Positions 25,481-34,972 of a DNA stretch of 64,000 nt are shown piece by piece. The stretch comes from an uncultured Candidatus Saccharibacteria bacterium (lineage in GTDB: Bacteria; Patescibacteriota; Saccharimonadia; Saccharimonadales; Saccharimonadaceae). The stretch spans positions 21,794-85,793 of the forward strand of contig CAKUZG010000001.1 of assembly GCA_934717805.1 (NCBI GenBank), read 5' to 3'. Positions within the stretch are counted from its first letter, which is position 1. Each line of letters begins with the position of its first letter. Both the position numbers and the translations under genes were made by a program. The notes under the pieces were generated by a model that saw only the letters and a program-made list of their open reading frames with translations, was not told the DNA's origin and did not search any database.

Positions 25481-26530
25481 ATGATTAATATTAAAGGTGT
25501 GGGCGATTTCTTCTCGTTAGATATTGGAACGAACGCGATTCGTGCCGTCCAGCTTTCGAAAGCTGGAGAAAATTCTTGGAATTTAATTGGTCTTGGATAT
25601 ACTCCAGTTGACCCTCAATTAGTTTTGAGTAATTCTGATGAAAGTCGTCGTCGTTTGGGAGAAATTATCTCAACGATGATCGGTCAGAGCGATATTAAAA
25701 CGAAAAATGTAGCGATTAGTCTTCCGTCCCAAAAGACATTCACAACAATTTTCGAAGTTCCTAAACAAGATATTAGGGAATTGCAAAAAAACGTTAGTTA
25801 TCAAATCGATCAGTATATTCCAATGGCTATCGATGACGCTCAGGTCGACTGGGCTCTTCTTGGAGATTCTCTTTCGAATCCAGATTCATTAGAGATTCTA
25901 CTTGCAAGCACTTCTAAAAATTTCAGCGAAGAAAAAATGGAATTTGTTGAAGGTTTAGGATTAAATGTTGTTGCAAGCGAACCTGATTCACTAGCAATGA
26001 CTCGAGCGCTTTATTCTGGTAATCAAAATGGTCAGGCGCAATTGATCATTGATATGGGTGAAATTTCAACCGATCTATCAATTGTATACCAAGGCGCACC
26101 AAGGCTTGTTCGAACAATTCCAACAGGAATTTCAAGCTTAGTTAAATCTGCAACACAAAACTTAAATATCAAAGAAGATCAAGCGCGACAATTCATTATG
26201 AAGTTTGGTCTTGCTCAAGATAAACTTGAAGGTCAGGTTTTTCATGCTATTGAAATTACACTTGAAAACTTCGTCCAAGAAATTGCTAAGTCGATTAAAT
26301 TCTTGGGAACAAAATATCAAAATGTTCAAGTTGGATCAATTGCACTTTCAGGTTATTCTGGAATTGTACCGCAAATGCCTGAATATGTTTCTTCAAAGAC
26401 AGGAATTCAGTCATACTCAGCAAATCCATTCCAAAATATAAATGTCCCAGCAAAATATCAACAACAAGTTGCAAGTGTTGGTAATGAATTTGCCGTAGCG
26501 ATTGGTTTGGCAGAAAGGAACAATAAATAA
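25481..26530 (+). CDS. pilM: type IV pilus assembly protein PilM
   Basis: PilM is an actin-like cytoplasmic protein that binds the PilN N-terminus and links the pilus alignment complex to the motor. The 349-residue protein has the actin-fold phosphate loops FFSLDIGTNAIRAVQLSK (near residue 10) and LIIDMGEISTDLSIV (near 190), and the QIDQYIPMAIDDAQVDW block typical of PilM. It is first in a run of at least eight pilus genes on the same strand, followed after 1 base by pilN. Confidence 0.94.
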   Translation: MINIKGVGDFFSLDIGTNAIRAVQLSKAGENSWNLIGLGYTPVDPQLVLSNSDESRRRLGEIISTMIGQSDIKTKNVAISLPSQKTFTTIFEVPKQDIRELQKNVSYQIDQYIPMAIDDAQVDWALLGDSLSNPDSLEILLASTSKNFSEEKMEFVEGLGLNVVASEPDSLAMTRALYSGNQNGQAQLIIDMGEISTDLSIVYQGAPRLVRTIPTGISSLVKSATQNLNIKEDQARQFIMKFGLAQDKLEGQVFHAIEITLENFVQEIAKSIKFLGTKYQNVQVGSIALSGYSGIVPQMPEYVSSKTGIQSYSANPFQNINVPAKYQQQVASVGNEFAVAIGLAERNNK

Positions 26531-26531
26531 T

Positions 26532-27299
26532 ATGGTTGAAATTAATCTTTTGCCAGATGTTAAGCGCGATCTTCTTAAAGCGCAACGCCTTCGAAATATT
26601 GTTACTTTCGCATCAATTATTATTGGTGCTGCAATGCTTGGTGGTGTAGTTTTGCTATTTTTAGTAACGCAAGGTCAACAAATTTTTATGGGCTTGAAAA
26701 AAGATGAAATTTCAAGCAAGTTTAGCGATATGCAAAAAATTCAAGATGGTGAAACTGCAGCAACGCTTCGAAATCAGCTTAATGCTATTCAAAAAATCCG
26801 TGAGGCATCTCCAAATGTTTCACGATTGCTTAGCACAGTTATTCCGGCGATTAAAACTACCGGCGAGAATGAAGTTAAGTTTTCATCAGTAAATTACGAC
26901 CCAGGAACACGGACGGTTTCAGTTGAAGGTGAAACAAGTAATGGATTTACTGCTCTTGAAGCTTTCATTAAGACAATTAAATATTCTCAAGTAATCTATA
27001 ATGGTGGTGATTCAAAATGTAAATCATCAGATATCGAAGATAATGCTGATATCTGTAAGCTTGCAGAAGAAGGTTCTGTCGTGCGAACTGAAAGCTCAAT
27101 CGGCGTAAATGACCAAGGTCAAAATATCCTACGCTTTGCTGTAAAATTTAAGATTAACGAAGACGCTCTAAAATTCTCATCAAAAGATTTTGCAATCAAA
27201 TCTCTTGGAAAGAAGAATGTTACAGACTCAACAGTTCAAATTCCTGCTGGAATCTTTACACAAAGCTCAAAGAAAGACTCTGAAAAGGAGAATAAATAA
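26532..27299 (+). CDS. pilN: type IV pilus assembly protein PilN
   Basis: PilN spans the inner membrane and joins PilM to PilO. The 255-residue protein starts MVEINLLP, the INLLP motif being the PilM-binding tail, followed by one transmembrane helix (about 21-43) and an outer domain with ferredoxin-like character. The reading frame is open from 26502, but the INLLP motif fixes the start at 26532. It overlaps pilO by one base. Two cysteines in CKSSDIEDNADIC may form a disulfide. Confidence 0.9.
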   Translation: MVEINLLPDVKRDLLKAQRLRNIVTFASIIIGAAMLGGVVLLFLVTQGQQIFMGLKKDEISSKFSDMQKIQDGETAATLRNQLNAIQKIREASPNVSRLLSTVIPAIKTTGENEVKFSSVNYDPGTRTVSVEGETSNGFTALEAFIKTIKYSQVIYNGGDSKCKSSDIEDNADICKLAEEGSVVRTESSIGVNDQGQNILRFAVKFKINEDALKFSSKDFAIKSLGKKNVTDSTVQIPAGIFTQSSKKDSEKENK

Positions 27300-28138
27300 T
27301 GGGTGAAAATAAAGAAGTAGCTTTTTTGAAACGAAACGCTATCAATAAAGCGAATCAAACAATGTTTTTGGCTGTTGCTGGTGCAGCATTAATTGCTGGT
27401 GCTTCAGTAGTTGGAATGGTTTATCTTTTCAGAATTTATAGCTTTAACACTAAAGTTTTGACTGAACAAGATAAAAGTATTTCAACAATTGTACAAAATA
27501 TTGAAAATATTAATGATCTAAAGAAACGACTAGGATCTTTGGAGACTAACGAAAACCTAAATAAACAAAATTTGAAATCAAATGCTGATGATGGTGGTTT
27601 ACGTGTTATTGCTGACGCGCTTCCAGATAGCGAAAATGCATCAGGACTTGGTTCGGCTTTACAGAAGAAGATTTTTTCTGACGGTATAATGCTTGATTCA
27701 TTTAATATTGAATCTTCAGATTCGAATAGCTTAAGTTCATCAAGTTCAGTATCGACAAGTTCTTCTAGTGAGAGTAGTAGCATTCCAGATGGTGTAAAAG
27801 ATATTCAATTTACGGCATCAATCTCTTCATCTTTCCCAAATGAAGGATCACCAGAGGATATTAAAAACCGAGAAACTGCAGCTTATAACAATATCGTTAA
27901 TACTCTTCAGAAGATGGAAAAATCCATCCGTGCTATTAACGTCACAAGCTTTAAATTCGAACGATCGATAAATAAATTTACGTTAACGCTTGGTGCTAAA
28001 GCTTATTACTATCCTAAATATGTAATGACGCTTGACAGTAATAAAGTTAAAGCTGATGATGCTGCGAACCCAGCTACAACTACAAGTGGAACTGGCACGC
28101 AGACTAATTCAACAACAACATCTGGAGGATCAAAATAA
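27299..28138 (+). CDS. pilO: type IV pilus assembly protein PilO-like
   Basis: PilO pairs with PilN in the inner-membrane alignment complex. The 279-residue protein has a short cytoplasmic start, a transmembrane helix (about 18-42), a coiled-coil stretch (NTKVLTEQDKSISTIVQNIENINDLKKRL), a long serine-rich linker (about 138-160, SSSSSVSTSSSSESSS) and a C-terminal domain ending in a Thr/Ser-rich tail. Sequence match to model PilO is weak, so the name rests on position after pilN and on architecture. Confidence 0.78.
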   Translation: MGENKEVAFLKRNAINKANQTMFLAVAGAALIAGASVVGMVYLFRIYSFNTKVLTEQDKSISTIVQNIENINDLKKRLGSLETNENLNKQNLKSNADDGGLRVIADALPDSENASGLGSALQKKIFSDGIMLDSFNIESSDSNSLSSSSSVSTSSSSESSSIPDGVKDIQFTASISSSFPNEGSPEDIKNRETAAYNNIVNTLQKMEKSIRAINVTSFKFERSINKFTLTLGAKAYYYPKYVMTLDSNKVKADDAANPATTTSGTGTQTNSTTTSGGSK

Positions 28139-28356
28139 TGAAGAAAACTGATATCGCAATGATTGTTTTGATTGCCGGCATTAGCGTTCTTGTGTCATAT
28201 CTTGTGATTAACTCGATTGCACAAGGTGGTTTTAGTGAACAAAGCTACGAAGTTAAAACAACCAAACCAATTTCTAAGGAATATGTTGAACCAAGCAACG
28301 AAATCTTTAATGGTGACGCTGTTAATCCAACAGTTCAGGTTAATATTGGCCAATAA
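28138..28356 (+). CDS. small membrane protein in pilus operon
   Basis: A 72-residue protein with one transmembrane helix (about 7-28) and a short exposed tail. It overlaps pilO by one base and is followed by pilB after 32 bases. By position it occupies the slot of PilP in proteobacterial operons, but it is far shorter and has no lipobox, so I do not call it PilP. It may be a small accessory of the PilM-N-O complex. Confidence 0.78.
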   Translation: MKKTDIAMIVLIAGISVLVSYLVINSIAQGGFSEQSYEVKTTKPISKEYVEPSNEIFNGDAVNPTVQVNIGQ

Positions 28357-28388
28357 TAAGAAAACAATAATTTTTTAGAAGGAATATA

Positions 28389-30158
28389 ATGACATTACTA
28401 ACCAACGATATTCAAGATAGGCTTGCAAAACTCCTTGTAGAAGAGGGGCTTGTTCAAGAATCTAAAATTGAGTTGGCTATTAAAGAGGCTGGTTTGAACA
28501 ATCAGTCTCTAATGTCGTATATGATTGAGCATAAACTTCTAGATAATGAAATTCTTGTTCATGCAACTTCTCACGTATCAGGAATTCCATATGTGAATCT
28601 TGAGAATACAACAATTCCGCAAGAAACACTCGATTTAATAAATGTTGATATTGCGGAAAGAAATATGGCTGTGCCGATCGCGGAAGTACAGGGAAGAATT
28701 GCTGTGGCAATGCTTGATGCGACAAATATTCAGGCTGTCGATTATCTTTCGAGTTTAATTCAGCGTCCATTAAAAGTATTTATGGCGAGCCAAAACTCCA
28801 TTAAACATGTTTTGGATCAATATAAAACCGACCTTTCAGGTGTGGATGCTTTAGCCGAAAATGTTGATGCGCAAAAACAAGCCGAGGCAGAATCGAAACG
28901 TCAAGTTCAGACGATTGTTCAAGATTCACCAATTTCGAAAGCATTAAATACAATTTTGGAATATGCGGTTCGTGCAAAAGCATCTGATATTCACATCGAG
29001 CCACTCGAGAAATCTCTAAAAATTCGCTGTCGAATCGATGGTGTTTTGCGTGAGATAATGAATCTTCCAAAAGCGATCGAACCAGCTTTGATTTCGCGAA
29101 TTAAAATTCTTTCAAACTTAAAAATCGATGAACACCGAATTCCGCAAGACGGTCAGTTTGCTGTGGCTGTTGGTGGAAAAGAAGTTGACCTTCGTATCGC
29201 TATTTCTCCAGTTGTTTGGGGTGAACAGGTGGTAATTCGTTTACTCGATAAAACAGGCAATTCATTTAATCTTGAAGATATGGGTTATGCTGGCCGAGCA
29301 CTTCGAACAATCTTAAAGGGAATTTCAGCACCAAACGGAATGGTATTGACCTCTGGTCCAACGGGTTCTGGTAAGTCAACATCGCTTTATGCTTTGATTA
29401 AAAAGATCAAAGATGATTCGGTGAATATTATCACACTTGAAGACCCAGTTGAATATAAAATGGATGGAGTTAATCAGATTCAAGTGAACCCTGAAGTTGG
29501 TCTAACTTTCGCTGCTGGTCTTCGCTCGATTTTGCGTCTTGACCCAGATATTGTGATGGTTGGAGAAATCCGTGATAGTGAAACTGCAAACCTAGCTGTG
29601 CAGGCGGCGCTTACAGGGCACTTGGTTTTCTCGACACTACACACTAACTCTGCTGCCGGAATTCTTCCACGATTGATTGATATGGGAATCGAACCCTTCT
29701 TGATTGCTTCAACGGTGAACACGATTATTGGTCAGCGTTTGGTGCGTCGGGTTGCGCCAAAACGAAACACTTATCAATCTTCACCACTTCAAACACAAAG
29801 TATTATTGAAACCGTTGGTCACTTATTGCCAAAAACACCAGAAGAAGTTGAAAAGGTTTCTGCTGATCTTGGATATAAAAATCTACCGCTCGCAAACCAA
29901 AAGTCTTATACTCTTGTAAAAGGTCGCGATACGCCGCAAACGCCAGGTGGATATCAAGGCCGTGCAGGTTTGTATGAAGTTATGGAGGTGACGGAAGAAA
30001 TTCAGCAGTTAATCATTAAACATGCAACTTCACATGAAGTTCAAAAAGTTGCAATGAAACAGGGAATGATTACAATGCGACAAGATGGTTATCTTAAAGC
30101 ATTAACAGGAATCACAACAATAGAAGAAGTAAACAGGGTTGCGTCTGATAGCGCATAA
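28389..30158 (+). CDS. pilB: type IV pilus assembly ATPase PilB
   Basis: PilB powers pilus extension. The 589-residue protein has an N-terminal MshEN/GspE_N domain, Walker A SGPTGSGKST near 321, an Asp box, Walker B VMVGEIRDSETA and a His box THTNSAAG-type segment (STLHTNSAAGILPRL). The zinc-binding tetracysteine motif seen in most PilB/GspE proteins between the motor and the C-terminus is absent: the region VAPKRNTYQSSP...GYQGRAGLYEVME has no cysteine. A GAAGGA site precedes the ATG. Confidence 0.96.
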   Translation: MTLLTNDIQDRLAKLLVEEGLVQESKIELAIKEAGLNNQSLMSYMIEHKLLDNEILVHATSHVSGIPYVNLENTTIPQETLDLINVDIAERNMAVPIAEVQGRIAVAMLDATNIQAVDYLSSLIQRPLKVFMASQNSIKHVLDQYKTDLSGVDALAENVDAQKQAEAESKRQVQTIVQDSPISKALNTILEYAVRAKASDIHIEPLEKSLKIRCRIDGVLREIMNLPKAIEPALISRIKILSNLKIDEHRIPQDGQFAVAVGGKEVDLRIAISPVVWGEQVVIRLLDKTGNSFNLEDMGYAGRALRTILKGISAPNGMVLTSGPTGSGKSTSLYALIKKIKDDSVNIITLEDPVEYKMDGVNQIQVNPEVGLTFAAGLRSILRLDPDIVMVGEIRDSETANLAVQAALTGHLVFSTLHTNSAAGILPRLIDMGIEPFLIASTVNTIIGQRLVRRVAPKRNTYQSSPLQTQSIIETVGHLLPKTPEEVEKVSADLGYKNLPLANQKSYTLVKGRDTPQTPGGYQGRAGLYEVMEVTEEIQQLIIKHATSHEVQKVAMKQGMITMRQDGYLKALTGITTIEEVNRVASDSA

Positions 30159-30170
30159 AAGGGGAGGAAT

Positions 30171-31238
30171 ATGAATCAAAATTTAAGAATTGAAATTTTA
30201 CTTGAAGAAATCGTTCGAAAAAATGCGAGCGACCTTCATTTGCAAGTTGGTTTGCCACCAATGATGCGTTTGGATGGCGTTTTGGCGCCATTTCCAGGTT
30301 ATAACCCGTTAAATGCTGAAGAAGTTGAACGGTTGGTTTTTGCTATTCTTGATGATGACCAGCAAAAAATCTTAATCAAAGATAAAGAATTCGACTTTTC
30401 TTTCGCTTTTGGCGACCTTGGACGTTTTCGTGTGAATGCTTTTCATGAACGTGGAAATCTAGCAGCTTCATTGCGTTTGATTCCAAATCAAATTAAAACA
30501 ATTGCTGAACTAGGTATGCCGCCAGTTATTCAATCTTTTGCGGATTTTCCACGGGGATTAGTTTTGGTTACAGGCCCAACAGGTTCTGGTAAATCAACAA
30601 CTTTGGCTGCATTGATTGATAAGATTAATAATGAAAAAGCTCAACACATTATTACAATTGAAGACCCAATTGAATTTACGCATAAATCAAAGCGATCTGC
30701 AATTGTTCAGCGTGAAGTTCACTATGACACATATTCGTTCTCGGCTGCGCTACGAAGTGCACTTCGTCAGGATCCAGATGTTGTTCTAATTGGTGAGATG
30801 CGTGATCTTGAAACTATTTCTGCAGCGATTACAATTGCTGAAACTGGTCACTTGGTGTTTGCGACACTTCACACCAACTCTGCCTCGCAATCTATTGATC
30901 GTATGATTGATGTTTTTCCACCACATCAACAACCTCAAATTCGTTCACAGCTTGCAAACATTATTCAGGGAATCTGTGCTCAACGTTTGATTCCTGCAAT
31001 CGGTGGTGGTCGAGTTGTTGCGGCTGAAGTTATGGTTGCGAACCCTGCAATTCGAAACATTATTCGTGAAGGAAAATCTCACCAACTTGATACAATAATT
31101 CAAACTGGTGGAGATCAGGGAATGCAAACAATGGATCGCACGCTTGTTAAACTTGTACAATCTGGTGTGATTACTTATGATGATGCACGTGAATTTGCAG
31201 TTGATTTAGTTGAATTTGAAAGATTAATGAGAGGCTAA
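30171..31238 (+). CDS. pilT: type IV pilus retraction ATPase PilT
   Basis: PilT disassembles the pilus and produces twitching force and DNA uptake pulling. The 355-residue protein has the N-terminal PAS-like domain, Walker A VTGPTGSGKSTT near 133, the Asp box IITIEDPIEF, Walker B VLIGEMRDLET and the C-terminal AIRNIIREGKSHQLDTIIQTG motif diagnostic for PilT over PilB. A GGGGAGG site lies before the ATG. It sits 12 bases after pilB. Confidence 0.96.
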   Translation: MNQNLRIEILLEEIVRKNASDLHLQVGLPPMMRLDGVLAPFPGYNPLNAEEVERLVFAILDDDQQKILIKDKEFDFSFAFGDLGRFRVNAFHERGNLAASLRLIPNQIKTIAELGMPPVIQSFADFPRGLVLVTGPTGSGKSTTLAALIDKINNEKAQHIITIEDPIEFTHKSKRSAIVQREVHYDTYSFSAALRSALRQDPDVVLIGEMRDLETISAAITIAETGHLVFATLHTNSASQSIDRMIDVFPPHQQPQIRSQLANIIQGICAQRLIPAIGGGRVVAAEVMVANPAIRNIIREGKSHQLDTIIQTGGDQGMQTMDRTLVKLVQSGVITYDDAREFAVDLVEFERLMRG

Positions 31239-31239
31239 A

Positions 31240-32445
31240 ATGAAAAAGTTTTCCTACAAAGTAAAAGATAAAGTTACTGGAAAGATTGTTAAGGGTGAAA
31301 TTTCGGCAGATAGCAAGCGCGCTGCTGGAAAAGCCTTGATTGATCAAGGGTATATTCTTGAAGATGATATTTATGAAGTTGGTCAAGAAAACCCACTAAA
31401 CCGATTTTTGAATCGAATTACAACTAAGGATAAAATTGTTTTCACGCGTCAGTTTGCAACCTTGATCGGTGCTGGATTGCCGCTTGCGCAAGCTCTTCGA
31501 ACGATTTCAGAACAAACTGAAAATAAAAAAATGCGTTCAGTTGTTGATGAAATTTTAGCGTCTGTTGAAAGTGGTTCAAGCTTGAAAGATGCTTTTTCGA
31601 AATTTCCAGAAGTATTCGATAAAGTTTATCTTGCTTTGATTGCTGCCGGTGAAATGTCGGGAACACTTGACGAATCTCTTCGCCGTATCGCAACACAACA
31701 AGAGAAAGATGCCGCAATGATGAGTAAAATCCGCGGAGCTTTAACTTATCCGATCATTGTGCTTGTGGTTATTGCGCTTGTAATGGCTTTCATGATGATT
31801 CAAGTTGTGCCACAGGTTAAACAGCTCTATAAAGATATGCACCAAACTTTGCCGATAGCAACAGAAATACTTATTGGTATTTCAGATTTTATGATTAACT
31901 TTTGGTGGCTTATCATTATTGTTGCTGGTATTGGTATTTATTTCTTCCGCCAATATCTTAAGACTGAATCAGGGATCAAATTTGCTGCAAACTTCAAACT
32001 AAACGTCCCATTGTTTAGCCCACTTTTTCGAAAGCTTTATATGGCTCGATTCACACGAACTGGTCAACTTTTGCTTTCGACTGGCGTTCAAATGCTTGAT
32101 ATGCTAAATATTTGTGGTGACGCAATGAATAATGTTGTTGTGAAGAAAAGCGTTGATGATGCAGCTAAACTTGTTCAAGGTGGTAAAAGCCTTTCTGAAT
32201 CATTAAAAGGTAAGGATTATATCTTGGATATGGTTCCACAGATGATCAATATTGGTGAACAATCTGGTAAAATTGATGAAATGCTTGGAAAAACAGCTCA
32301 AGTTTATGAAGATGAGCTGGATGAACAGATTAAAGCGATTTCAACCTTGATTGAACCAATCTTGATGGTTGTAATGGCATTAATGGCCGGCGGTTTGATT
32401 GGTGCAATTCTGTTCCCAATCTACTCATTGGTTACAAAAGTTTAA
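31240..32445 (+). CDS. pilC: type IV pilus inner-membrane platform PilC
   Basis: PilC is the rotor-like platform on which pilins assemble. The 401-residue protein has a small N-terminal beta domain (FSYKVKDKVTGKIVKGEI) and two GspF repeats (FTRQFATLIGAGLPLAQAL near 70; FTRTGQLLLSTGVQMLDML near 270), each followed by transmembrane helices, three in total. The length is typical. It starts 1 base after the pilT stop. Confidence 0.96.
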   Translation: MKKFSYKVKDKVTGKIVKGEISADSKRAAGKALIDQGYILEDDIYEVGQENPLNRFLNRITTKDKIVFTRQFATLIGAGLPLAQALRTISEQTENKKMRSVVDEILASVESGSSLKDAFSKFPEVFDKVYLALIAAGEMSGTLDESLRRIATQQEKDAAMMSKIRGALTYPIIVLVVIALVMAFMMIQVVPQVKQLYKDMHQTLPIATEILIGISDFMINFWWLIIIVAGIGIYFFRQYLKTESGIKFAANFKLNVPLFSPLFRKLYMARFTRTGQLLLSTGVQMLDMLNICGDAMNNVVVKKSVDDAAKLVQGGKSLSESLKGKDYILDMVPQMINIGEQSGKIDEMLGKTAQVYEDELDEQIKAISTLIEPILMVVMALMAGGLIGAILFPIYSLVTKV

Positions 32446-32462
32446 TTTTCGAAAGGGAGAGA

Positions 32463-33362
32463 GTGGAGAATTTTCTATTAAGTTTATGTTTCGGGGCGCT
32501 TGGTGCTGTTTTTGGCAGTTTTGCTGTAGCTCAAGTTTGGCGTTTGCGTGCCAAGCAACTTCAAGATGAAAAAACTTCTGGCGAAAAAATCGACGCCGCC
32601 GAATGGAAAAAACTCTGCTCGCTTGTTTCGGTCAGTCCAAAAAATGATCGTTCACACTGTTTAAATTGTGGTTATCAATTAAAATGGTACGATTTAATTC
32701 CGGTTATTTCTTGGCTTTCACTTGGTGGAAAATGTCGAAAATGCCACTCAAAAATTGGCGCAACTGAATTTTTAACCGAAGTTTCAATGTTTGCGCTTTT
32801 TGCAATTATTTTCTTAGTTTTTAATCCACTATCTGGCGCAGGCTTTCCACTTTTTGGATTCTTTCGACTTTTGATTCTGTTTTTGGCATTTATTCCGCTC
32901 GCAATTATGTTTATTTATGATGCAAGATGGTCACTTCTACCAACTAAAGTTATTTGGGCTTTTAACTTTTTTGCATTCATTTATTGGATAACAGCATTTG
33001 CCAACACTACAAATGGTTTTAATCTTTTATCGATATTTAACATTGCAATCTCAATGACACTTTTTCCACTAGTTTATTTTGTGTTAGCTAAAATTTCGAA
33101 AGAGGAATGGGTTGGCGGTGGTGATTGGATTTTGGCGATCGGTTTGATTTTTCTTTTACCAAATCAGCCAATCTTTGCAATGCTTTTATTATTCCTTTCG
33201 AATTTTGTTGGTTTAATTTTTGCGCTATTCCAATCAATTCTGCAGTTTAAAAAAATTAAACGGGGAATAAGAATTCCATTCGGTCCAGCCATGATTTTGG
33301 CCACATTGATTTTGTTAATTTTCCAACAATTTTTATTAATTTTTACAAGTTTTATTATGTAA
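32463..33362 (+). CDS. pilD: prepilin peptidase PilD
   Basis: PilD cleaves the leader of prepilins and in many bacteria methylates the new N-terminus. The 299-residue polytopic protein starts at GTG behind AAAGGGAGAGA. It has the zinc-finger CLNCGYQLKWYDLIPVISW...CRKC and the two catalytic aspartates in FIYDARW and GGGDWILAIG. This is one of the few zinc motifs kept in the window. An internal insertion of about 20 residues (LQDEKTSGEKIDAAEWKKL) precedes the first CxxC. The substrates are presumably the three proteins encoded next. Confidence 0.94.
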   Translation: MENFLLSLCFGALGAVFGSFAVAQVWRLRAKQLQDEKTSGEKIDAAEWKKLCSLVSVSPKNDRSHCLNCGYQLKWYDLIPVISWLSLGGKCRKCHSKIGATEFLTEVSMFALFAIIFLVFNPLSGAGFPLFGFFRLLILFLAFIPLAIMFIYDARWSLLPTKVIWAFNFFAFIYWITAFANTTNGFNLLSIFNIAISMTLFPLVYFVLAKISKEEWVGGGDWILAIGLIFLLPNQPIFAMLLLFLSNFVGLIFALFQSILQFKKIKRGIRIPFGPAMILATLILLIFQQFLLIFTSFIM

Positions 33363-33379
33363 AATTAAAAAGCTTATGG

Positions 33380-33385
33380 TATAAT
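33380..33385 (+). promoter_or_regulatory. -10 box ahead of the prepilin genes
   Basis: TATAAT followed at once by AGGAG and then the ATG at 33396, so the site can serve as a promoter for a near-leaderless mRNA or as a Shine-Dalgarno site for read-through transcripts. Confidence 0.6.
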
Positions 33386-33395
33386 AGGAGTAATT

Positions 33396-34373
33396 ATGAA
33401 AAACTTAAAGACGAAAAAAGCTTTTACAATTATTGAAGTGATGCTGGTTGTTAGCATCTCTGGTTTAATGTTGGTAACAATGCTAGTTGGTTGGAATGCT
33501 AATATTGAACGCCAACGCTATAACGATTCTGTGAATACTTTCAAATCGGATATTCAGGGAATTTTTAGTGATGTCGAAAATCAAACAAACGATAAAACTC
33601 AACGAATTAATTGTAATACAAATGGTCCTAATGTCAGAATTAGTAGTAGTAATAAGGGTGGTGTAGCAACCGGTGCAAGTGATTGTATTATTTTAGGTAA
33701 ATTTATCTCATTTGGTGGAAATACAGCAGCTAGTCAAAATAGCTATCAGGTTTATGATGTCATTGGTAAAGATATTAATGTTAATCGAGATTGCAACAAT
33801 AGACCTTGTAATAATAATATAGATGCTTTAAGGGCTACAAGGTTTGTTTTAGATGGGGGAAGCAACCGAATTAATGGTCCTAAGGATATGGAACTCCAAT
33901 GGCGTGCGCAGATTAGAAATGTTACAGATAACCGAAGAAGTTCAGGTTTGCGTCGTCGTTTTAGTGGGGGTGCTCCTATTTTAGTTAGATCAACAGATGT
34001 AGTAACAGGTGTTTTAATTTTAAGATCTCCACTAGATAACTCAATAATTGTTTTTGGCGCTCCAGGGGATGTTTCTACAGGAGGTATTCTTAATGATGAT
34101 ATAATAATTCCAAACTTTCGAAATACTGTTATTAATCAAGATTGGGCTGTTAATAATAATAAAACAGTAAATATTTGTGTTCAGCCTGCTACTTCAGGTA
34201 ATGTTGTTGGATTTAACTTTTTTGGTGGTAGAAACAAGATTGTCAAAATTGGACCTTCAGCATCTTCGGTCGAAATTGCACCACTAGATGGACCAAACGG
34301 TTCTTCTTGCGGTAATGATTCTAGTAGTGGATCTCAGTTTAACGATGTAATAATTAATGGAGCGAACTTATAA
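33396..34373 (+). CDS. type IV prepilin-like protein 1
   Basis: The 325-residue protein has a class III prepilin leader: positive start, then KKA-FTIIEVMLVVSISGLMLVTMLVG with cleavage expected before Phe and Glu at +5. Position -1 is Ala rather than Gly. The remainder is an Asn/Gly/Ser-rich exposed domain with several cysteine pairs (CNT, CIIL, CNNRPC), suggesting disulfides. It is larger than a major pilin and is probably a minor or tip pilin. The next gene overlaps by one base. Confidence 0.88.
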   Translation: MKNLKTKKAFTIIEVMLVVSISGLMLVTMLVGWNANIERQRYNDSVNTFKSDIQGIFSDVENQTNDKTQRINCNTNGPNVRISSSNKGGVATGASDCIILGKFISFGGNTAASQNSYQVYDVIGKDINVNRDCNNRPCNNNIDALRATRFVLDGGSNRINGPKDMELQWRAQIRNVTDNRRSSGLRRRFSGGAPILVRSTDVVTGVLILRSPLDNSIIVFGAPGDVSTGGILNDDIIIPNFRNTVINQDWAVNNNKTVNICVQPATSGNVVGFNFFGGRNKIVKIGPSASSVEIAPLDGPNGSSCGNDSSSGSQFNDVIINGANL

Positions 34374-34972
34374 TGAAAACTCAAAAAGGTGATACGCTAG
34401 TTGAAGTTCTTCTTGCTATGGCGGTTTTTGCTGTAGTAATGATGATTGGGTTATCGACAATGAACAATGGAATGTCGCGAGCTTTAGCAAGTTTACAGTT
34501 AACAATGGCGCGTAATACAATGGATTCGCAGGCCGAAGCTCTGCGTTTTGCAAATGCGGCGTATATTTCAGAATTTCGTTCCGATGGGGGAGCTGTAACT
34601 AGTGCGGCAGCTCGGGTTTGGCAAGATCAGCTAACTGCAGGAGCTCAAGGCGCAGCTACTCCGCTCGATGCTTGTAGTCGTGGCACAAGTGCGTTTGTGC
34701 TTTCGCGCAATGATTTATCTTACCATAGTGAAGCAATAACAAATGCAGTAACTTATCCGCGAATAGCTTATGGAACTGATGCGGATTCAAATGCAATCAC
34801 GAATCCAAGTGCTGGTTATAGGCGATCTGAAGGTATTTGGGTTGAAAAAGTTCACCGAGCTAATACAAATTATTATGATTTTCATATCCGTGCTTGTTGG
34901 TCTGCGCCGGGAAGCAATGTTAATACAACACTTGGAACGATTGTGAGGTTATATGATCCAGCAAGGAAATAA
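34373..34972 (+). CDS. type IV prepilin-like protein 2
   Basis: The 199-residue protein begins MKTQKG-DTLVEVLLAMAVFAVVMM, a prepilin leader of six residues with Glu at +5. Asp at +1, in place of the usual Phe or Met, is unusual and also occurs in some PilV-like minor pilins. The exposed domain has two cysteines (LDACSRG, RACWSAP). It overlaps both neighbours, by 1 base upstream and 20 downstream, which suggests coupled translation in a minor pilin set. Confidence 0.87.
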   Translation: MKTQKGDTLVEVLLAMAVFAVVMMIGLSTMNNGMSRALASLQLTMARNTMDSQAEALRFANAAYISEFRSDGGAVTSAAARVWQDQLTAGAQGAATPLDACSRGTSAFVLSRNDLSYHSEAITNAVTYPRIAYGTDADSNAITNPSAGYRRSEGIWVEKVHRANTNYYDFHIRACWSAPGSNVNTTLGTIVRLYDPARK